Assembly: GCA_903851365.1 (NCBI GenBank)
Contig: CAINOB010000061.1
Coordinates: 1 to 64,000 of the forward strand
Direction: 5' to 3'
Origin: an uncultured Bacteroidota bacterium
Lineage (GTDB): Bacteria; Bacteroidota; Bacteroidia; Bacteroidales; UBA12481
Length of the DNA stretch: 64,000 bases
Numbering within the stretch: position 1 is the stretch's first letter; every line of letters begins with the position of its first letter. Under the pieces are notes generated by a model that was given only the letters and a program-made list of their open reading frames with translations, searched no databases and was not told where the DNA came from. Positions 62,909 through 64,000 of the stretch are shown in pieces. Both the position numbers and the translations under genes were made by a program.

Positions 62909-64000
62909 CTAAAACAACACATTAACTCCAAATCCAAAGGTATTCGCTAACGGACTGTTTTGATTATTCATTGGAAGAAGGTAAGAACAGTTAATCCTTA
63001 CCTGATCCTTTAGATTAACTCCTACGCCCAAAGTAAAAAACTTCCGATTTCCCTTTGTTCCATCTTCATAGAAAAATCCCAATCCAGCAGTAAACTCATG
63101 GAATTGTGCCATGAATCCAATTTGATGAACAATTTCCTTCATTTCTTCGGAGAACCCTGACGGAGCATCATAAAATGATCTGATCATCCCAAGCGGAACT
63201 GAAACATTCGGATCATAACCAGATTTTATCACAGGATCACCATTTACTCCAACTGAATCTGCAAAATAAAGAGGTGGCGATGGCACCAAGAGTTTGGATA
63301 CTTCATAAGAAAGGGCAATCGACCAATCATCAAATTCAGTTTTAAACTGGTAACCGATGGCCAAAGTTGTTGGTATAAAATCCTTTCGGGAATTTTTAGT
63401 ATAAGAAATTTTTGAACCAATGTGGTTCAGAGATACGCCAATCATATGACTGAACCTATCGTCGTTACCAAGAAATTTCTTTGAAAATCCCAAGTTGCCG
63501 GCAAGCGCTATCCCGGGATGGGATTTAATGCCTCCAACATTTGCTCCACCCGTTAGATTGCTATAAATGAATTCACAACCTATCCCCAAACTTGTAAGTT
63601 CATCAAAATTGATCACATAGGACGCAGATGGTGAAAATTCATACGGTTTAAATGTATGGGTTGAGTTTCCGACAATATTAGTAAAGGTCAAATTTCCCAA
63701 ACCGAAATAGCGTAGTCCAAAACCAATGGTGGAACGTTTATTAATGCGATAATAGAATCCCAGTCCAAAAAGGTTAATATCTGGAACCAACTTCCGCAGC
63801 CAAGGGGTATAACTGACAGAAATTCCGAATTTCTTCTTTTCAAATCCTACAAGTCCAATATTCCCGAAGATAGTGGGCTCTAAAGTTCCATTTGGAACAG
63901 TGGAAATTCCACTATTCGTGAAAGCTCCCACCGGTATCGTGAGAAATGGCACGGCAGTAGTAACCGCATTTATCTTACCTGAAAGTTCACTGGTTGTAAC
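62909..64000 (-). CDS. PorV-like type IX secretion outer-membrane protein (N-terminus beyond window)
   Basis: An outer-membrane beta-barrel of the PorV/LptO family, the shuttle that receives type IX cargo. The frame is open to the right edge at 64000, so the start and signal peptide lie outside. NAVTTAVPFLTIP is followed soon by VSYTPWLRKLVPDINL, the strongest family signature, and then by alternating barrel strands to GFGVNVLF. The usual SPDARAGGMGD loop and the WNPAK segment are missing. It may be a diverged paralog with altered cargo. About 364 codons are visible. Confidence 0.75.
   Translation of the reverse strand, partial: VTTSELSGKINAVTTAVPFLTIPVGAFTNSGISTVPNGTLEPTIFGNIGLVGFEKKKFGISVSYTPWLRKLVPDINLFGLGFYYRINKRSTIGFGLRYFGLGNLTFTNIVGNSTHTFKPYEFSPSASYVINFDELTSLGIGCEFIYSNLTGGANVGGIKSHPGIALAGNLGFSKKFLGNDDRFSHMIGVSLNHIGSKISYTKNSRKDFIPTTLAIGYQFKTEFDDWSIALSYEVSKLLVPSPPLYFADSVGVNGDPVIKSGYDPNVSVPLGMIRSFYDAPSGFSEEMKEIVHQIGFMAQFHEFTAGLGFFYEDGTKGNRKFFTLGVGVNLKDQVRINCSYLLPMNNQNSPLANTFGFGVNVLF

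Overview
The window looks like chromosomal DNA from a member of the Bacteroidota, probably an environmental Bacteroidia lineage. Supporting signs are a PorV-type outer-membrane protein of the type IX secretion system, lipoproteins with PKD and Fibrobacter-paralogous (FISUMP) domains, a DUF5687 ABC permease, a DUF4834 protein, TAnnTTTG-like -7 boxes and few Shine-Dalgarno sequences. Base composition looks mid-40s % GC by eye. Species cannot be named from this sequence alone.

Region by region. 1-8.8 kb: the 3'-truncated end of a GH2 glycosidase, a PKD/FISUMP lipoprotein, a small fragment resembling the N-terminal part of glutamate synthase, a metallophosphoesterase, a NicO-like metal exporter, a membrane-anchored methyltransferase, an AraC regulator and an SBBP beta-propeller protein. 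8.8-19.9 kb: a sodium/solute symporter, an acyl-CoA synthetase-ACP-acyltransferase fusion, an ABC-F ATPase, a lactonase/permease/ATPase gene set and an RNB ribonuclease. 20-28.8 kb: one tightly packed minus-strand operon, lysC-lysA-carA-carB-geranylgeranyl-reductase-like-hydrolase-like, which links lysine and carbamoyl-phosphate synthesis. 28.8-36.8 kb: a large lipoprotein, a DUF4834 protein, a frameshifted metal permease with a C-terminal HMA domain, a DUF2461 protein and a ResB-CcsA cytochrome c biogenesis fusion. 37-49.3 kb: a three-gene surface-lipoprotein operon, a zinc-type ABC transporter (permease, ATPase, His-rich binding protein) joined to an acyl-CoA synthetase, a GH18 chitinase and a large sortilin/BNR-repeat protein. 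49.5-54 kb: an RND-like adaptor, an ATPase and two MacB/FtsX permeases, one of them frameshifted.

From 54 to 62.4 kb the DNA looks accessory. It holds a thioredoxin-fold lipoprotein-like gene, a TlpA-like gene split by an IS21-family element, a classic-clade AAA+ ATPase, a FimB-sized tyrosine recombinase with a core-site-like inverted repeat upstream, and a G-quadruplex-forming tract. The window closes with a small lipoprotein and a divergent PorV whose start lies beyond the right edge.

The most unusual signal is not a gene. At least nine intergenic sites carry degenerate tandem arrays with a strict 7-bp period but different words (CAGTCNN, GTCACCN, GAAACRC, RGGAGAC, GGGTATN). Most of them begin or end within about 12 nt of a stop codon, and several are followed by a hairpin from one of two families whose stems covary between copies. 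They resemble in form the heptameric STRR repeats of cyanobacteria, and I know of no description of them in Bacteroidota.
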